This document shows, piece after piece, positions 27,001-34,692 of a stretch of 64,000 bases of DNA. Both the position numbers and the translations under genes were made by a program. The stretch covers positions 33,442 to 97,441 of the forward strand of contig CALVUR010000006.1 of NCBI GenBank assembly GCA_944363645.1. Direction: 5' to 3'. The notes below the pieces were generated by a model. It searched no databases. It saw nothing but the letters and a program-made list of their open reading frames with translations, and had not been told where the DNA came from. Position 1 is the first letter of the stretch. Each line of letters starts with the position of its first letter. The stretch comes from an uncultured Clostridia bacterium (lineage in GTDB: Bacteria; Bacillota; Clostridia; Christensenellales; Borkfalkiaceae).

Positions 27001-27389
27001 TACACGATAATTTTACCGAAGAAGAGCAAAAAATTATCGACATACAGCGTGTTAAAAAGATTTTAGATCTTCCTATTTTTAGCGATATCAAAGACTATAA
27101 ACTTTATAAAGAACAGCCTTTTATCGTGCTAATTCCGCCACAAATGGCAGATGAAGAAGGCACTGAAGATATACTTTTGCAGGGCGTTATTGACCTTATT
27201 TGTATAAAGGGCGACGAGGCAATTATCGTTGACTATAAGCACTCTAATAAGGATAAAGATAGGCTTTTAAACACCTATAAAAAGCAACTTGATTTGTATG
27301 CTTACGCCACAGAAAAGGCAATCGGCAAAAAGGTTGTTCGCAAAGTTTTGGTAAATTTACTTAAAATAGAGCAAATTGAAGTAAACTAA
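24093..27389 (+). CDS. addA: ATP-dependent helicase/nuclease subunit AddA
   Basis: UvrD-type helicase fused to a RecB-type nuclease, 1098 residues. Walker A ASAGSGKTRVM (about 19-29), DEYQDTN (motif II), GDIKQSIYGFRG (motif III), RLFYVALTRAK (motif VI), then the nuclease residues GVIDLICIKGDEAIIVDYKHSN near the C-terminus. With AddB it resects breaks up to a Chi-like site for RecA loading. Coupled to addB by a TAATG overlap. A dispersed-element copy (26969-27002) encodes IGDNGLIGALL in the variable segment before the nuclease domain. Confidence 0.96.
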   Translation: MSFTDKQLEVINHDDGNIVVSASAGSGKTRVMIERIIRLIINNKVDVRNILAVTFTRMAAQEMRDRLAKAFTDRIREGKDCERLKRQLKDLPLASISTIDSFLNTLIKKYFTIAQIDPNFTVIDEAQKQSLKNASIDEVFDTLYETNDADLNLLLKVFIYSRKDKNLKGIILNIYDFLESETDSQKFWEKTKNLYTKEGLKIAVNRLIAQYIEKFRTFLEEDLPPFTVGLNIIDKKFLNYIASIKALYDNLNENKTLESLFEISSATLTKPSTKKLEPIYADALDKLAKDFNELKNKIKTKFADMDDLSDIQESQKIICALEKVVGLFTQKYSEQKRELNCLDFGDISHIAYKVLQNQSVIEDLRATYKYIFVDEYQDTNGIQESIFTCLENNNLFIVGDIKQSIYGFRGCFSENFAKRMHNQNQKCVELDYNFRSSPEVIKTVNRIFSYAITKRTMGLNYSDNPMQYGGLYGNFTGETKLFYFDRPEKKQLKLGTYSVSKHLLSERNKRLGLEDLVTYTVKKALNSKVYDLKTGEERTATYSDIAILMRATKNGVDKIVKELERSSIPVVMENKRSIKSYPEIQQMIDILDCILSQTNDIPLASTLKSPVGGLKDSDLKAIKDSASSQTPFYKAVYEYQQKDDKLAQKIRDFYAYIKRLRLFATFEGVPTLIRRIMEEKSIRAKLLTTSGGEHKLSRIEVLIASAYKDTQEYFIQEFMENLDELLDDMKNPLSSGGNAVTITSMHSSKGLEYPIVIVAGIDKNWNKTEASKEIYFSRTAGIGIRSYDFNKKQYKSNYIREYIKSINEEKNLQEELRLFYVALTRAKCNLYLLTMQGQKNIKSLIDANKQIDFLFDGAIDVEQIYEEDLIEELHTKDRRELILPEPDPDLIREIEGYVNYTYPYQKDTLLSLKRSVTKITQTKKDINDDEVNFVPIFAQSDIERGNAYHKFLELLDFSKIGDNGLIGALLHDNFTEEEQKIIDIQRVKKILDLPIFSDIKDYKLYKEQPFIVLIPPQMADEEGTEDILLQGVIDLICIKGDEAIIVDYKHSNKDKDRLLNTYKKQLDLYAYATEKAIGKKVVRKVLVNLLKIEQIEVN
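26969..27002 (-). repeat. Dispersed element, copy 6 (inside addA)
   Basis: Minus-strand GTGCGCC, TATAAGCCCGTTATCGCC; coding strand reads GDNGLIGALL. Confidence 0.75.
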
Positions 27390-27414
27390 AAATTACGGTA
27401 TAAAAAATAAAAAA

Positions 27415-27462
27415 TGCGGGAATAATTGCAATGTAAAAATTGTAATTGTTTCCGCTTTTTTA
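27415..27462 (+). terminator. Terminator of addBA
   Basis: 17-bp stem starting GCGGGAATAATT and ending AATTGTTTCCGC, followed by T6. The next gene's ribosome-binding site begins directly after the T-run. Confidence 0.9.
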
Positions 27463-27473
27463 TAAGGAGTATT

Positions 27474-28154
27474 ATGGAATTTTTTAGTGATTTATTTTAT
27501 TTTTTATTAGAACTTTCTAAAAGTCTTAACTTTTTAAACTTAGGTCTTATTGTCTTTTGTTTTTCCCTTTTATTTTCAGCCTTTTCTATAAGTTTAAAAA
27601 CGGCAATTTTCGGCTATCCAAAATTAAGTGTAGCCCTTCTTATTCTGCACATTATTTTGCCACTTATTTTATATGGTTTAAGCGTTATTGACTGTCTTTA
27701 CGGCACAAACAAAATGGGCAGTTTGTCAAATTGTTTTTTATATCTATTTATACTAATAAGTGCGATAACGGGCTTATACGCCACTTTTTTCGCTTTGGCA
27801 GAACGCAATTTAAAAAAAATTTCCGCAAACGATATAACTGTTACACTTGATAAACTTGTCGCCAAAATTGAAGAAGTAAATGGCGATAATTTAATCAAAT
27901 TAAAAACGGAAAAACTCGGCGCAAAAAAGCCACGTGTTGACGATAATATAAATTATTACCGCTTGCAAGAATACATTTATAAGATAAAGTCTAAGGATCT
28001 ATCCCCAATCGAAAGGTCCACCCTTAAAACGTGTGAAAACACAATTTTGCACTACAAAAACACCTTCATGACCGAAAAAATGCGCCGTGATTTATGTGAT
28101 TGTTTTCTATCAATTATTAAACTTCACGCCAAATATTGTTGCGTTAAAAAATAG
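27474..28154 (+). CDS. Membrane protein of unknown function
   Basis: 226 residues from the ATG at 27474 (AAGGAG five bases upstream). Three hydrophobic segments (about 15-40, 45-70, 85-112) are followed by a soluble, charged C-terminal half rich in Lys (about 115-226) with Cys at the end (CCVKK). I recognise no family. A dispersed-element copy (27757-27790) codes for SAITGLYATFF in the third membrane segment. Here the frame would carry TAG in the consensus, but the copy has TAC, so it is open. Confidence 0.7.
   Translation: MEFFSDLFYFLLELSKSLNFLNLGLIVFCFSLLFSAFSISLKTAIFGYPKLSVALLILHIILPLILYGLSVIDCLYGTNKMGSLSNCFLYLFILISAITGLYATFFALAERNLKKISANDITVTLDKLVAKIEEVNGDNLIKLKTEKLGAKKPRVDDNINYYRLQEYIYKIKSKDLSPIERSTLKTCENTILHYKNTFMTEKMRRDLCDCFLSIIKLHAKYCCVKK
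27757..27790 (-). repeat. Dispersed element, copy 7 (inside membrane protein gene)
   Basis: Full-length copy. Its coding-strand frame reads ITGLYA; the consensus TAG has become TAC, which keeps the gene open. Confidence 0.85.
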
Positions 28155-28182
28155 GTCAAGCAAAAAATAAATAGGAAAAAGA

Positions 28183-28217
28183 AAAAAGCCAACCGCAAAA
28201 AAGTTGGCTTTTTATTA
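28183..28217. terminator. Bidirectional terminator between membrane protein and hup
   Basis: AAAAAGCCAAC/GTTGGCTTTTT stem with A-rich loop and T-runs on both strands. Confidence 0.9.
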
Positions 28218-28234
28218 TTAAGATTTAAGCTGAA

Positions 28235-28510
28235 TTATTTGTTAAATTGTTCTTTATATGCCTTGCTGAATTTAACAGTTGGTGACTGACAGCCGGGGAT
28301 AATAATTTTGTCCTTTGTTTTTGGGTTTACGCCTTCACGTGCGGTTTTGCCTTTTATTGAGAAAGTTGCAAAGCCAGAAATATGAACATATTCACCAGAT
28401 TTTAAACAATCGGTAAGTGTTTCAACAAAAGCAACAAAATTTTCTTCTGCCTCTTTAATGGTTACACCTTGCTTATCAGCTAAACTTCTAATAAATTCAC
28501 TTTTATTCAT
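28235..28510 (-). CDS. hup: HU-family DNA-binding protein
   Basis: Histone-like DNA-bending protein of 91 residues, normal HU length. Start at MNKSEFIRS, nine bases after AGGAGG. The core ISGFATFSIKGKTAREGVNPKT contains the beta-arm with FxxxxRxGxNP, and the C-terminal helix is VKFSKAYKEQFN. The arm differs from classical HU in having KTKDKIIIPGCQSP instead of TGEEIxIPA. It probably compacts the nucleoid. It has a good promoter (28554-28581). Confidence 0.95.
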   Translation of the reverse strand: MNKSEFIRSLADKQGVTIKEAEENFVAFVETLTDCLKSGEYVHISGFATFSIKGKTAREGVNPKTKDKIIIPGCQSPTVKFSKAYKEQFNK

Positions 28511-28553
28511 TAAGTTCCTCCTATGCACGTTTCCGTGTGGTTTTCTACATTTG

Positions 28554-28581
28554 ATTATAACAGATAATTTTGGAAAATCAA
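28554..28581 (-). promoter_or_regulatory. Promoter of hup
   Basis: TTGATT, 16-base spacer, TATAAT on the minus strand. Confidence 0.7.
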
Positions 28582-28754
28582 GGGCTTTTTTTAAATTTTT
28601 TACTTTTTTTAAAAACTTTTTTTAAATAAAGCAAAATTTTCAAAATTCCTTTTAAAATCTAAATAAATGTTTGCTAAAATTTGCTTATTATTGACAATAA
28701 TTTTTATTTGATTTATAATATATATAAATTTTTGATTTTACGGAATTTTGTTAA

Positions 28755-29930
28755 ATGGATGCATTAAATTATCTAATAAATACACCACCACTTAAAGATA
28801 AACTTGTGGTCGGCGATTATAAAAGTTGCACGGTAAATTGGGCAACGCAAATTGTGGGCGGTGCTAAAAAAGTCCTTATTGTCGCGCGTGAAAAAGATTA
28901 TCTTTTTTTGGGCAAGACCTTGCGTGATACATTTATCGAAAATGATTTTGACACCCAAGCCCTTGTTTTAGAAGAATTGTCCATTCAAAATTCCAAGGTT
29001 TACGAACTTTTTTCGGGCTACGATTTAATTGTCGGCGTAAGCGAATCAGATTATCTAAAAAATTTGTGCGCCCTTTGTAATATTTTGGGCTTTCCGCTTA
29101 TTTTAATACCCACATCGATAATCTTTGCAGACCTATTTTTTGACGGCTTTAAAACTCAATTTTGTTTAAATAAAGGGGACTATTTTAAGGTGGTTTTGGA
29201 TATTGATGTGCTTAAAAAACTTACAAAAAACCAACTTGCCGATGGTTTCAGTTTTTGTGCCTTTTTAATTGGTGCCTATCACGAAGCGCAAATTTATAAC
29301 TTAATAAAAGGTAAAAAAGTACAAAAAAGTCAGTATTTTTTGGACGCATATAAAACGCTAAATTACATTACAAAAGAAAATATTATAGGCTGTTTACTTG
29401 TCGCCCAGCTTAATTTAGCCATCGCATTTTTAGGTGAAGTAAACCCTTATGTTTTAGGGCTTATGTGCGCTGGTGAAACACTTTCAAAAATGTGTAACTC
29501 CCCCGTCTATGAGTGCGTTTTCGGGCTTATAGCCCCACTTTTTACGCTTTTTAAGTGTTATTTGGGCATGGATAAATGCCTTGTTTTGTTACAAAATACA
29601 AACAAAGACGTAACGCATTTGTCTGAAATTTTTAATGTTAGCGAACTTAAAATTTACCAAAATTTAAACCTTTTAAATGTGGAAGAAATTACCGCCCAAA
29701 AAAGCGATATATGTAATAACCAAAATGCGATTGAACTTATTGATAAAGCGATTATAAAAAACAAAAAATTAAAAGGGCTTTATGATGTTGTTTATAAAGG
29801 TCGGCACGTAAGGGCAAGTTTTACAAAGTCGCAACAAATGACCGCTTTAAAACTCGGCTTTATGATGTCAAAAGGGCTGTCAAAACTTATTTATGACGAC
29901 GGCGTTTTTGAAATTTTACAACAAATTTAA
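28755..29930 (+). CDS. Degenerate AraM/iron-alcohol-dehydrogenase-like protein
   Basis: 391 residues. The N-terminal half (KVLIVAREKDYLFLGKTLRDTF, then FPLILIPTSIIFADLFFDGFKTQF, and VVLDIDVLKKLTKNQLADGFSF) has the layout of sn-glycerol-1-phosphate dehydrogenase and related Fe-ADH/dehydroquinate synthase-fold enzymes. The metal-binding Asp usually found in AGxGD is replaced (ADGFSF), and the glycine-rich NAD loop is weak. It may have lost catalysis or changed function. A dispersed-element copy lies in frame (GLIAPLF). No clear ribosome-binding site is seen. The fold assignment is moderate. Confidence 0.5.
   Translation: MDALNYLINTPPLKDKLVVGDYKSCTVNWATQIVGGAKKVLIVAREKDYLFLGKTLRDTFIENDFDTQALVLEELSIQNSKVYELFSGYDLIVGVSESDYLKNLCALCNILGFPLILIPTSIIFADLFFDGFKTQFCLNKGDYFKVVLDIDVLKKLTKNQLADGFSFCAFLIGAYHEAQIYNLIKGKKVQKSQYFLDAYKTLNYITKENIIGCLLVAQLNLAIAFLGEVNPYVLGLMCAGETLSKMCNSPVYECVFGLIAPLFTLFKCYLGMDKCLVLLQNTNKDVTHLSEIFNVSELKIYQNLNLLNVEEITAQKSDICNNQNAIELIDKAIIKNKKLKGLYDVVYKGRHVRASFTKSQQMTALKLGFMMSKGLSKLIYDDGVFEILQQI
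29519..29546 (-). repeat. Dispersed element, copy 8 (inside degenerate dehydrogenase gene)
   Basis: Minus-strand AAAAAGTGGGGCTATAAGCC, then CGAAAA; only the left arm and core are kept. In frame: FGLIAPLF. Confidence 0.75.
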
Positions 29931-29960
29931 AATTAAGGTTATAAAAAAATAATTTGGTGG

Positions 29961-29998
29961 CAATAATCCTTACCGTAAATGGTAGGGGTTATTTTTTA
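29961..29998 (+). terminator. Terminator after degenerate dehydrogenase gene
   Basis: About 12 bp: AATAATCCTTACC with GGTAGGGGTTATT, loop GTAAAT, T6. Confidence 0.85.
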
Positions 29999-30014
29999 TA
30001 AGGAAGGCTTTTAT

Positions 30015-30431
30015 ATGTTAAAAAGGTTGGCGGTCATACTTTTACTTTTATATGTTGTTTATATGTACGCATATATGGATAGTCCAATTTTTGTGGGCGG
30101 TGAAGGCATTTATACTGTTACCACAAACGGCGCAAGCGACGGCAAAATTTACACTTTTGACACTTCAAAAATGTATAAGTTTTATACCTTTAAGGGCATA
30201 ACAGGTCAAAGTTTAACCACAAAAAACTTTGATTTTATTGATGACTTCTTGACAAAAAATAATTGTGAACTAATGTTTACCGAAATAGTCGATGGTATTG
30301 AAATAAATTATTACTATTCACCCAAAATATGGGGCTATAAGCCCGTTAACGGCAAAAAAGTCAATATTGAAGTTGCAAAAAACAAGGGTAATTTTACCAT
30401 CGGCACACCGCTTATATATGGCTCGTTTTAG
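30015..30431 (+). CDS. Small secreted or membrane-anchored protein
   Basis: 138 residues from the ATG at 30015 (AAGGAAGG ten bases upstream). A hydrophobic N-terminus (LAVILLLLYVVYMYAYM) acts as signal or anchor; the remainder is a small beta-rich domain. I recognise no family. It precedes the M23 peptidase gene by 34 bases and may act with it at the envelope. The C-terminal part holds a dispersed-element copy in frame (WGYKPVNGK). Confidence 0.65.
   Translation: MLKRLAVILLLLYVVYMYAYMDSPIFVGGEGIYTVTTNGASDGKIYTFDTSKMYKFYTFKGITGQSLTTKNFDFIDDFLTKNNCELMFTEIVDGIEINYYYSPKIWGYKPVNGKKVNIEVAKNKGNFTIGTPLIYGSF
30326..30357 (+). repeat. Dispersed element, copy 9 (inside 30015 gene)
   Basis: ATGGGGCTATAAGCCCGTTA then ACGGC; reads WGYKPVNG. 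The outer arms are eroded. Confidence 0.8.
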
Positions 30432-30465
30432 ATTTATTACATAATCTCGGAGGTTTATAATTAAC

Positions 30466-31122
30466 ATGAACGAAAAAACAACAACAAAAAAACAAAGGGT
30501 AATTTATTACTCAATTTTGGCGGTTTTGCTTGTTGCAATTGGCGTTGTTACGGCAATAGCGATAAGTCAAAGCAATAAGCCAGGCATCTCAATCGATTCA
30601 AGTACAAGCGACAGTAACGATGATAGCACCGGAAACGTTACGCCACCGGTAAATGACGACAGCAGTTCGACCGATAATGAAGATAAGCCCGTTGTGCAAG
30701 TTATCTCATTTATCACACCCGTTCAAAACGGCGTTTTGTTTAAGGAATTTACCGATAACACTGTGGTGTTTAACAGCACTTTAGGCGTTTATACAGGGCA
30801 TATGGGCATGGACTTTAAAGGTCCGGAAAACGCAAAGGTCGTTGCCGTATATAAGGGCACGGTTAAAGAAATCACTACAAGTTATTTAGAAGGCACTACT
30901 GTAAAAATCGACCACGGCAACGGTCTTATCACCGTGTATAATTCAATCGAGCCTATCGAAACTTTAAAAATCGGGCTCAGCGTAGAGCAAGGCGAAGTGC
31001 TTGGCACAATCTCTACAAACAATAAGCAAGAATATAAAGATGGTCCACACCTTCACTTTGAAGTAATCGAAAACGGCGTAAAAATTTCCCCCTTAAAATA
31101 TCTTACTATCGAAGAAAAATAA
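30466..31122 (+). CDS. M23 peptidase, SpoIIQ/LytM-like membrane-anchored
   Basis: 218 residues. One N-terminal membrane helix (about 12-34) is followed by a Ser/Asp/Thr-rich linker and an LytM domain (about 85-215). The zinc ligands are present: GHMGMDF (H and D) and HLHFEV. B. subtilis SpoIIQ lacks one ligand, while clostridial SpoIIQ keeps them, so an active endopeptidase is likely. The small size and single helix match SpoIIQ, the forespore partner of SpoIIIAH, but a general cell-wall hydrolase cannot be excluded. CGGAGGT lies before the ATG. Confidence 0.85.
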   Translation: MNEKTTTKKQRVIYYSILAVLLVAIGVVTAIAISQSNKPGISIDSSTSDSNDDSTGNVTPPVNDDSSSTDNEDKPVVQVISFITPVQNGVLFKEFTDNTVVFNSTLGVYTGHMGMDFKGPENAKVVAVYKGTVKEITTSYLEGTTVKIDHGNGLITVYNSIEPIETLKIGLSVEQGEVLGTISTNNKQEYKDGPHLHFEVIENGVKISPLKYLTIEEK

Positions 31123-31140
31123 TAATTGGTATAAAAAACA

Positions 31141-31177
31141 CCCCTTCCAAAATATACTCTTTGGTGGGGGCTTTTTT
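31141..31177 (+). terminator. Terminator after M23 peptidase gene
   Basis: CCCC-TT-CCAAA pairs with TTTGG-TG-GGGG (one mismatch), followed by CT6. It ends only a few bases before the next start codon. Confidence 0.75.
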
Positions 31178-31179
31178 AT

Positions 31180-32475
31180 ATGAAAAAGTTTGTAAGTTGT
31201 GCGCTTGTTGCAATATTTTTTTGTCTTATTTTTGTCGGTTGCAATAAAAAAACGCAGGCGATAGATTGTTACGATATAAAGGTGAATTATTACGATAACG
31301 GGCTTATAGCCGTAGATTTGACAGTTACTTACCACAAAAAAATGGGCGAAGATATGGCGCACTTTAACCTTTTTCCAAAGGGTGAATGCGCTTTAAAACT
31401 TAATAAAAGCACGGCAAATTTTAAACTTATAAAGGTCATGGTAAATGGTGCGGATGCAAACTATAGTTACGATACCCCTTACTGCTTGCTGGTAGATGCC
31501 CCAAATATTGATACCTTTGATGTAACTTTAAAATATACCATTTTGCTGGGGGAAGGCGAAGGCAGGCTTTGCAAGACAAAAAGTGGTATAAACATGGGCA
31601 ACTTTTTAATTTTGGCTTGCCCTGTGATTGATGGCAAGTTTATAAAGTATGCGCCGTCAAACTTTGGCGATCCTTTTGTAAGTCAAGTTGCTAACTTTAA
31701 TGTTAGTTTAATTGTGCCGTCAACATATGTGGTTTCAGCATCGGCAAATGCAAAAACCTGCGACATATACGGGGATAAAACCCTTTATTCTTATACTCAA
31801 AATTATATAAGAGATTTTTGTTTTTCGCTTTCAAAAAATTACAATATAAATTACCAAAAGTGGGGCAATAAGCCCGTTATCTACTATTTTTATAATGATA
31901 CAAACAGTAATCTTACCTCACAACTTATAATGGATGCACTTTGCTTTTATCAAAATATATTCAACACATACCCCTACGGCGCATTATCCATTTGTCAAAC
32001 GACTTTTTCACATGGCGGTATGGAATATCCGCTTATGGCGTTTGTCGCTGACAACCTTTCTCGTGAAGAATTTTATTTTGCTATTGCGCACGAAATTGCC
32101 CATCAGTGGTGGTACTCGCTTGTTGGTGTAAACCAAGTTTACGACTACTATATTGACGAAGGCTTTGCCCAATATTCGGCATACCTTTTCTTCAAAAATT
32201 ATCCGCAGTATGGCGTCGATACTAAAAATTTTGTGCAAGAAAATAATTTGCTTGTTGAAGGGTATAAAAATAACCCTTTTAAGCGTATAGCCGTTACAAA
32301 TTTTTCGGGCGATGAAGATTATTACATAAACGCTTACGCTTATCCTTTTTATCTAATTTACAAAAAGGCGCAAAAGGCGGGTGAAAGCACAGTGATTAAA
32401 TACATGCAAAGCATTTTAAATGACTACAAAAACAAATTTGTACCGCCAAGCGCCTTTGATTTTTTCATTGACTAA
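31180..32475 (+). CDS. M1-family metallopeptidase-like lipoprotein
   Basis: Gluzincin peptidase of 431 residues. Signal peptide with lipobox (LIFVGC, Cys at ~21). The catalytic motif HEIAHQWW plus 18 residues to E in DEGFAQYS gives the HExxHx18E zinc site. GGMEYPL takes the place of the GxMEN substrate motif. A short N-terminal beta domain precedes it and the C-terminal helical domain of aminopeptidase N is missing. It is probably anchored outside the cell, processing peptides. Two dispersed-element copies lie in frame. No good ribosome-binding site is visible. Confidence 0.87.
   Translation: MKKFVSCALVAIFFCLIFVGCNKKTQAIDCYDIKVNYYDNGLIAVDLTVTYHKKMGEDMAHFNLFPKGECALKLNKSTANFKLIKVMVNGADANYSYDTPYCLLVDAPNIDTFDVTLKYTILLGEGEGRLCKTKSGINMGNFLILACPVIDGKFIKYAPSNFGDPFVSQVANFNVSLIVPSTYVVSASANAKTCDIYGDKTLYSYTQNYIRDFCFSLSKNYNINYQKWGNKPVIYYFYNDTNSNLTSQLIMDALCFYQNIFNTYPYGALSICQTTFSHGGMEYPLMAFVADNLSREEFYFAIAHEIAHQWWYSLVGVNQVYDYYIDEGFAQYSAYLFFKNYPQYGVDTKNFVQENNLLVEGYKNNPFKRIAVTNFSGDEDYYINAYAYPFYLIYKKAQKAGESTVIKYMQSILNDYKNKFVPPSAFDFFID
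31290..31314 (-). repeat. Dispersed element, copy 10 (inside M1 gene, 5' part)
   Basis: Minus-strand GGCTATAAGCCCGTTATCG; coding strand reads YDNGLIAV. Confidence 0.75.
31855..31891 (+). repeat. Dispersed element, copy 11 (inside M1 gene, middle)
   Basis: AAAAGTGGGGCAATAAGCCC then GTTATC; reads KWGNKPVIYYF, just before the catalytic region. Confidence 0.85.
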
Positions 32476-32745
32476 AAGGGGGTAGTTAATTAAAAATTGC
32501 CACAAAAAATGCCGTCCAAAATTATGCAAAATTTCAAAAAAATCTGTTAAAAAGTATTTTTACAGCGCAATAAAGGGCAAAAAACAGCAGTTTTACAGCA
32601 AAAATTATATTAAAGCGATAAAAAATTGTATTGACAGGGCAAAAAATTTACACAAAAGTAATAAAAAAGCGGTCAAAAAAAGTGTATACAAGTTAAAAAG
32701 TGTGGTGTGAAAGCAAAGATTTTTTTAGTAGTTTACTAAAAAATG
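32476..32745. other. Gene-free AT-rich interval
   Basis: Between the M1 gene and the next promoter. No hairpin terminator and no gene seen. Confidence 0.55.
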
Positions 32746-32774
32746 TTGAAAAAATTTTGCTATTATGTTATACT
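32746..32774 (+). promoter_or_regulatory. Promoter of the scaffold-GGGtGRT operon
   Basis: TTGAAA, 17-base spacer, TATACT. Confidence 0.7.
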
Positions 32775-32808
32775 TTAGGCGTATATAAATAGGAGGATTA
32801 TTTTTCAT

Positions 32809-33501
32809 ATGCAATATTCAAACGACGTTGAAAAAATGGTTTGCGTTGCAAAAGGTCCTAAACATGAACCTGCGCCTATTCCTGAAGAAGGCAAATGGGT
32901 ATTTGCAAAGGAAATCAAAGATATCTCCGGCTTTACTCATGGTATTGGCTGGTGTGCACCACAACAAGGCGCTTGTAAACTTACCTTAAACGTAAAAGAA
33001 GGTATTATTGAAGAAGCGTTAGTTGAAACACTTGGTTGCTCTGGTATGACTCACTCTGCAGCAATGGCTTCAGAAATCTTACCCGGCAAAACCATTTTAG
33101 AAGCCTTAAACACCGACCTTGTATGCGATGCAATCAACACCGCTATGAGAGAGTTATTTTTACAAATCGTATACGGCAGAAGCCAATCTGCATTTTCCGA
33201 TAACGGTTTAGTAATCGGCGCTGGCTTAGAAGACTTAGGCAAGGGCTTACGCTCACAAGTTGGTACTATGTACGGTACAAAGGCAAAAGGCGCACGCTAT
33301 CTTGAAATGGCTGAAGGCTATGTTACACGCCTTGCTCTTGACGAAGATATGCAAATTATCGGTTACGAATTTGTTTCATTAGGCAAAATGACCGACTTTA
33401 TCAAAAAAGGTATGGAACCAAACGAAGCTTATAAAAAAGCAATGGGCCACTACGGTAGATTTGATAACGCCGCTAAATACATCGATCCACGTAAGGAATA
33501 A
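32809..33501 (+). CDS. Iron-sulfur scaffold (NifU-N/IscU)-like protein
   Basis: 230 residues. A NifU-like core is seen in GWCAPQQGACKLTLNVKEGIIEEALVETLGCSGMTHSAAMASEILPGKTILEALNTDLV: Cys-containing segment, then GCSG with the usual SxxS/E pattern after it. The rest extends beyond ordinary IscU by about 90 residues (GLVIGAGLEDLGKG, YGTKAKGARYLEMAEGYV). It is followed by the GGGtGRT gene after 11 bases, and this pair recurs in anaerobes (family knowledge). A role in Fe-S or metal handling is inferred. AGGAGG precedes the ATG. Confidence 0.75.
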   Translation: MQYSNDVEKMVCVAKGPKHEPAPIPEEGKWVFAKEIKDISGFTHGIGWCAPQQGACKLTLNVKEGIIEEALVETLGCSGMTHSAAMASEILPGKTILEALNTDLVCDAINTAMRELFLQIVYGRSQSAFSDNGLVIGAGLEDLGKGLRSQVGTMYGTKAKGARYLEMAEGYVTRLALDEDMQIIGYEFVSLGKMTDFIKKGMEPNEAYKKAMGHYGRFDNAAKYIDPRKE

Positions 33502-33512
33502 GGAGGCAAATT

Positions 33513-34514
33513 ATGGCTTTATTTGAAGGTTATGAAAGAAGAATAGATAAAATTAATGGCGTCCTTAAAGAATACGGAATTAGTTCTATTGAAGAATGTA
33601 AGGAAATTTGTTTGGCTAAAGGCGTTGACTGCGATAAAATCGTAAGGGGCACACAACCTATCTGCTTTGAAAACGCTGTTTGGGCTTACTATGTTGGCGC
33701 AGCAATCGCTATCAAAAAAGGTGCTAAAAAGGCATCAGACGCTGCTGCTGCAATCGGTATCGGCTTACAATCATTCTGCATCCCCGGTTCAGTTGCTGAA
33801 AACAGAAAAGTTGGTCTTGGCCACGGCAACTTGGGCGCAATGCTTTTAAACGACAACACAGATTGCTTCTGTTTCTTGGCCGGTCACGAATCTTTCGCCG
33901 CTGCTGAAGGCGCAATCTCTATCGCTATGAACGCTAACAAAGTTCGTGGCAAAGAACTTCGTGTTATCTTAAACGGTCTTGGCAAAGACGCTGCTATGAT
34001 TATTTCTCGTATCAACGGCTTTACTTATGTTGAAACAGAATTCGATCCTTACACCGAAACGGTAAAAGTTGTTTACGAAAAACCATATTCAGACGGCCCA
34101 AGGGCAAAAGTTAAATGCTACGGCGCAGACAACGTTCCTGAAGGCGTTGCTATCATGAAGATGGAAAACGTTGGCGTTTCTATTACAGGTAACTCAACAA
34201 ACCCAACAAGATTCCAACACCCCGTTGCAGGTACTTACAAAAAATGGTGTACTGAAAATGGCGTAAAATACTTCTCAGTTGCATCTGGCGGCGGTACAGG
34301 CAGAACGCTCCACCCAGACAACATGGCTGCTGGTCCATCAAGTTATGGTATGACCGACACTATGGGCAGGATGCACTCTGACGCACAATTTGCCGGCAGT
34401 TCATCAGTTCCTGCTCACGTTGAAATGATGGGCTTAATCGGTATGGGTAACAACCCAATGGTTGGCGCAACCGTTGCTGTTGCTGTTGCTGTTGAAGAAG
34501 CATTTAAAGCATAA
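33513..34514 (+). CDS. GGGtGRT-family protein
   Basis: Conserved protein of 333 residues carrying the motif that names the family (SGGGTGRTLHPDN, about residues 256-266). Other conserved stretches are FCIPGSVAENRKVGLGHGNLGAM, FLAGHESFAAAEGAISIAMNAN and VPAHVEMMGLIGMGNNPMVGATVAVAVAVEEA. No catalytic mechanism is known to me. It is in an operon with the scaffold-like gene, starting 11 bases after it with AAGGAGGC. It is probably cytoplasmic. The Gly-rich, His-containing motifs suggest a nucleotide- or cofactor-binding enzyme (guess). Confidence 0.9.
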   Translation: MALFEGYERRIDKINGVLKEYGISSIEECKEICLAKGVDCDKIVRGTQPICFENAVWAYYVGAAIAIKKGAKKASDAAAAIGIGLQSFCIPGSVAENRKVGLGHGNLGAMLLNDNTDCFCFLAGHESFAAAEGAISIAMNANKVRGKELRVILNGLGKDAAMIISRINGFTYVETEFDPYTETVKVVYEKPYSDGPRAKVKCYGADNVPEGVAIMKMENVGVSITGNSTNPTRFQHPVAGTYKKWCTENGVKYFSVASGGGTGRTLHPDNMAAGPSSYGMTDTMGRMHSDAQFAGSSSVPAHVEMMGLIGMGNNPMVGATVAVAVAVEEAFKA

Positions 34515-34528
34515 TTATTTTAAAAAGA

Positions 34529-34564
34529 CAAAAGGCTTTGCGAAATTTCGCAAAGCCTTTTTTA
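34529..34564 (+). terminator. Terminator of the GGGtGRT operon
   Basis: Perfect 30-bp palindrome AAAGGCTTTGCGAAA/TTTCGCAAAGCCTTT followed by T. Confidence 0.93.
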
Positions 34565-34692
34565 ACGCATTTTTTTGAATTTTTATGGTAACTAAAATAA
34601 AATTATATAAAATAGATTAAATGTTTTTGTTGTTAGGGTGGTTAAGTCTTTTGTTTTTTTAAAGGGTTTTCTAACTTAACTACCAAAGTTTT

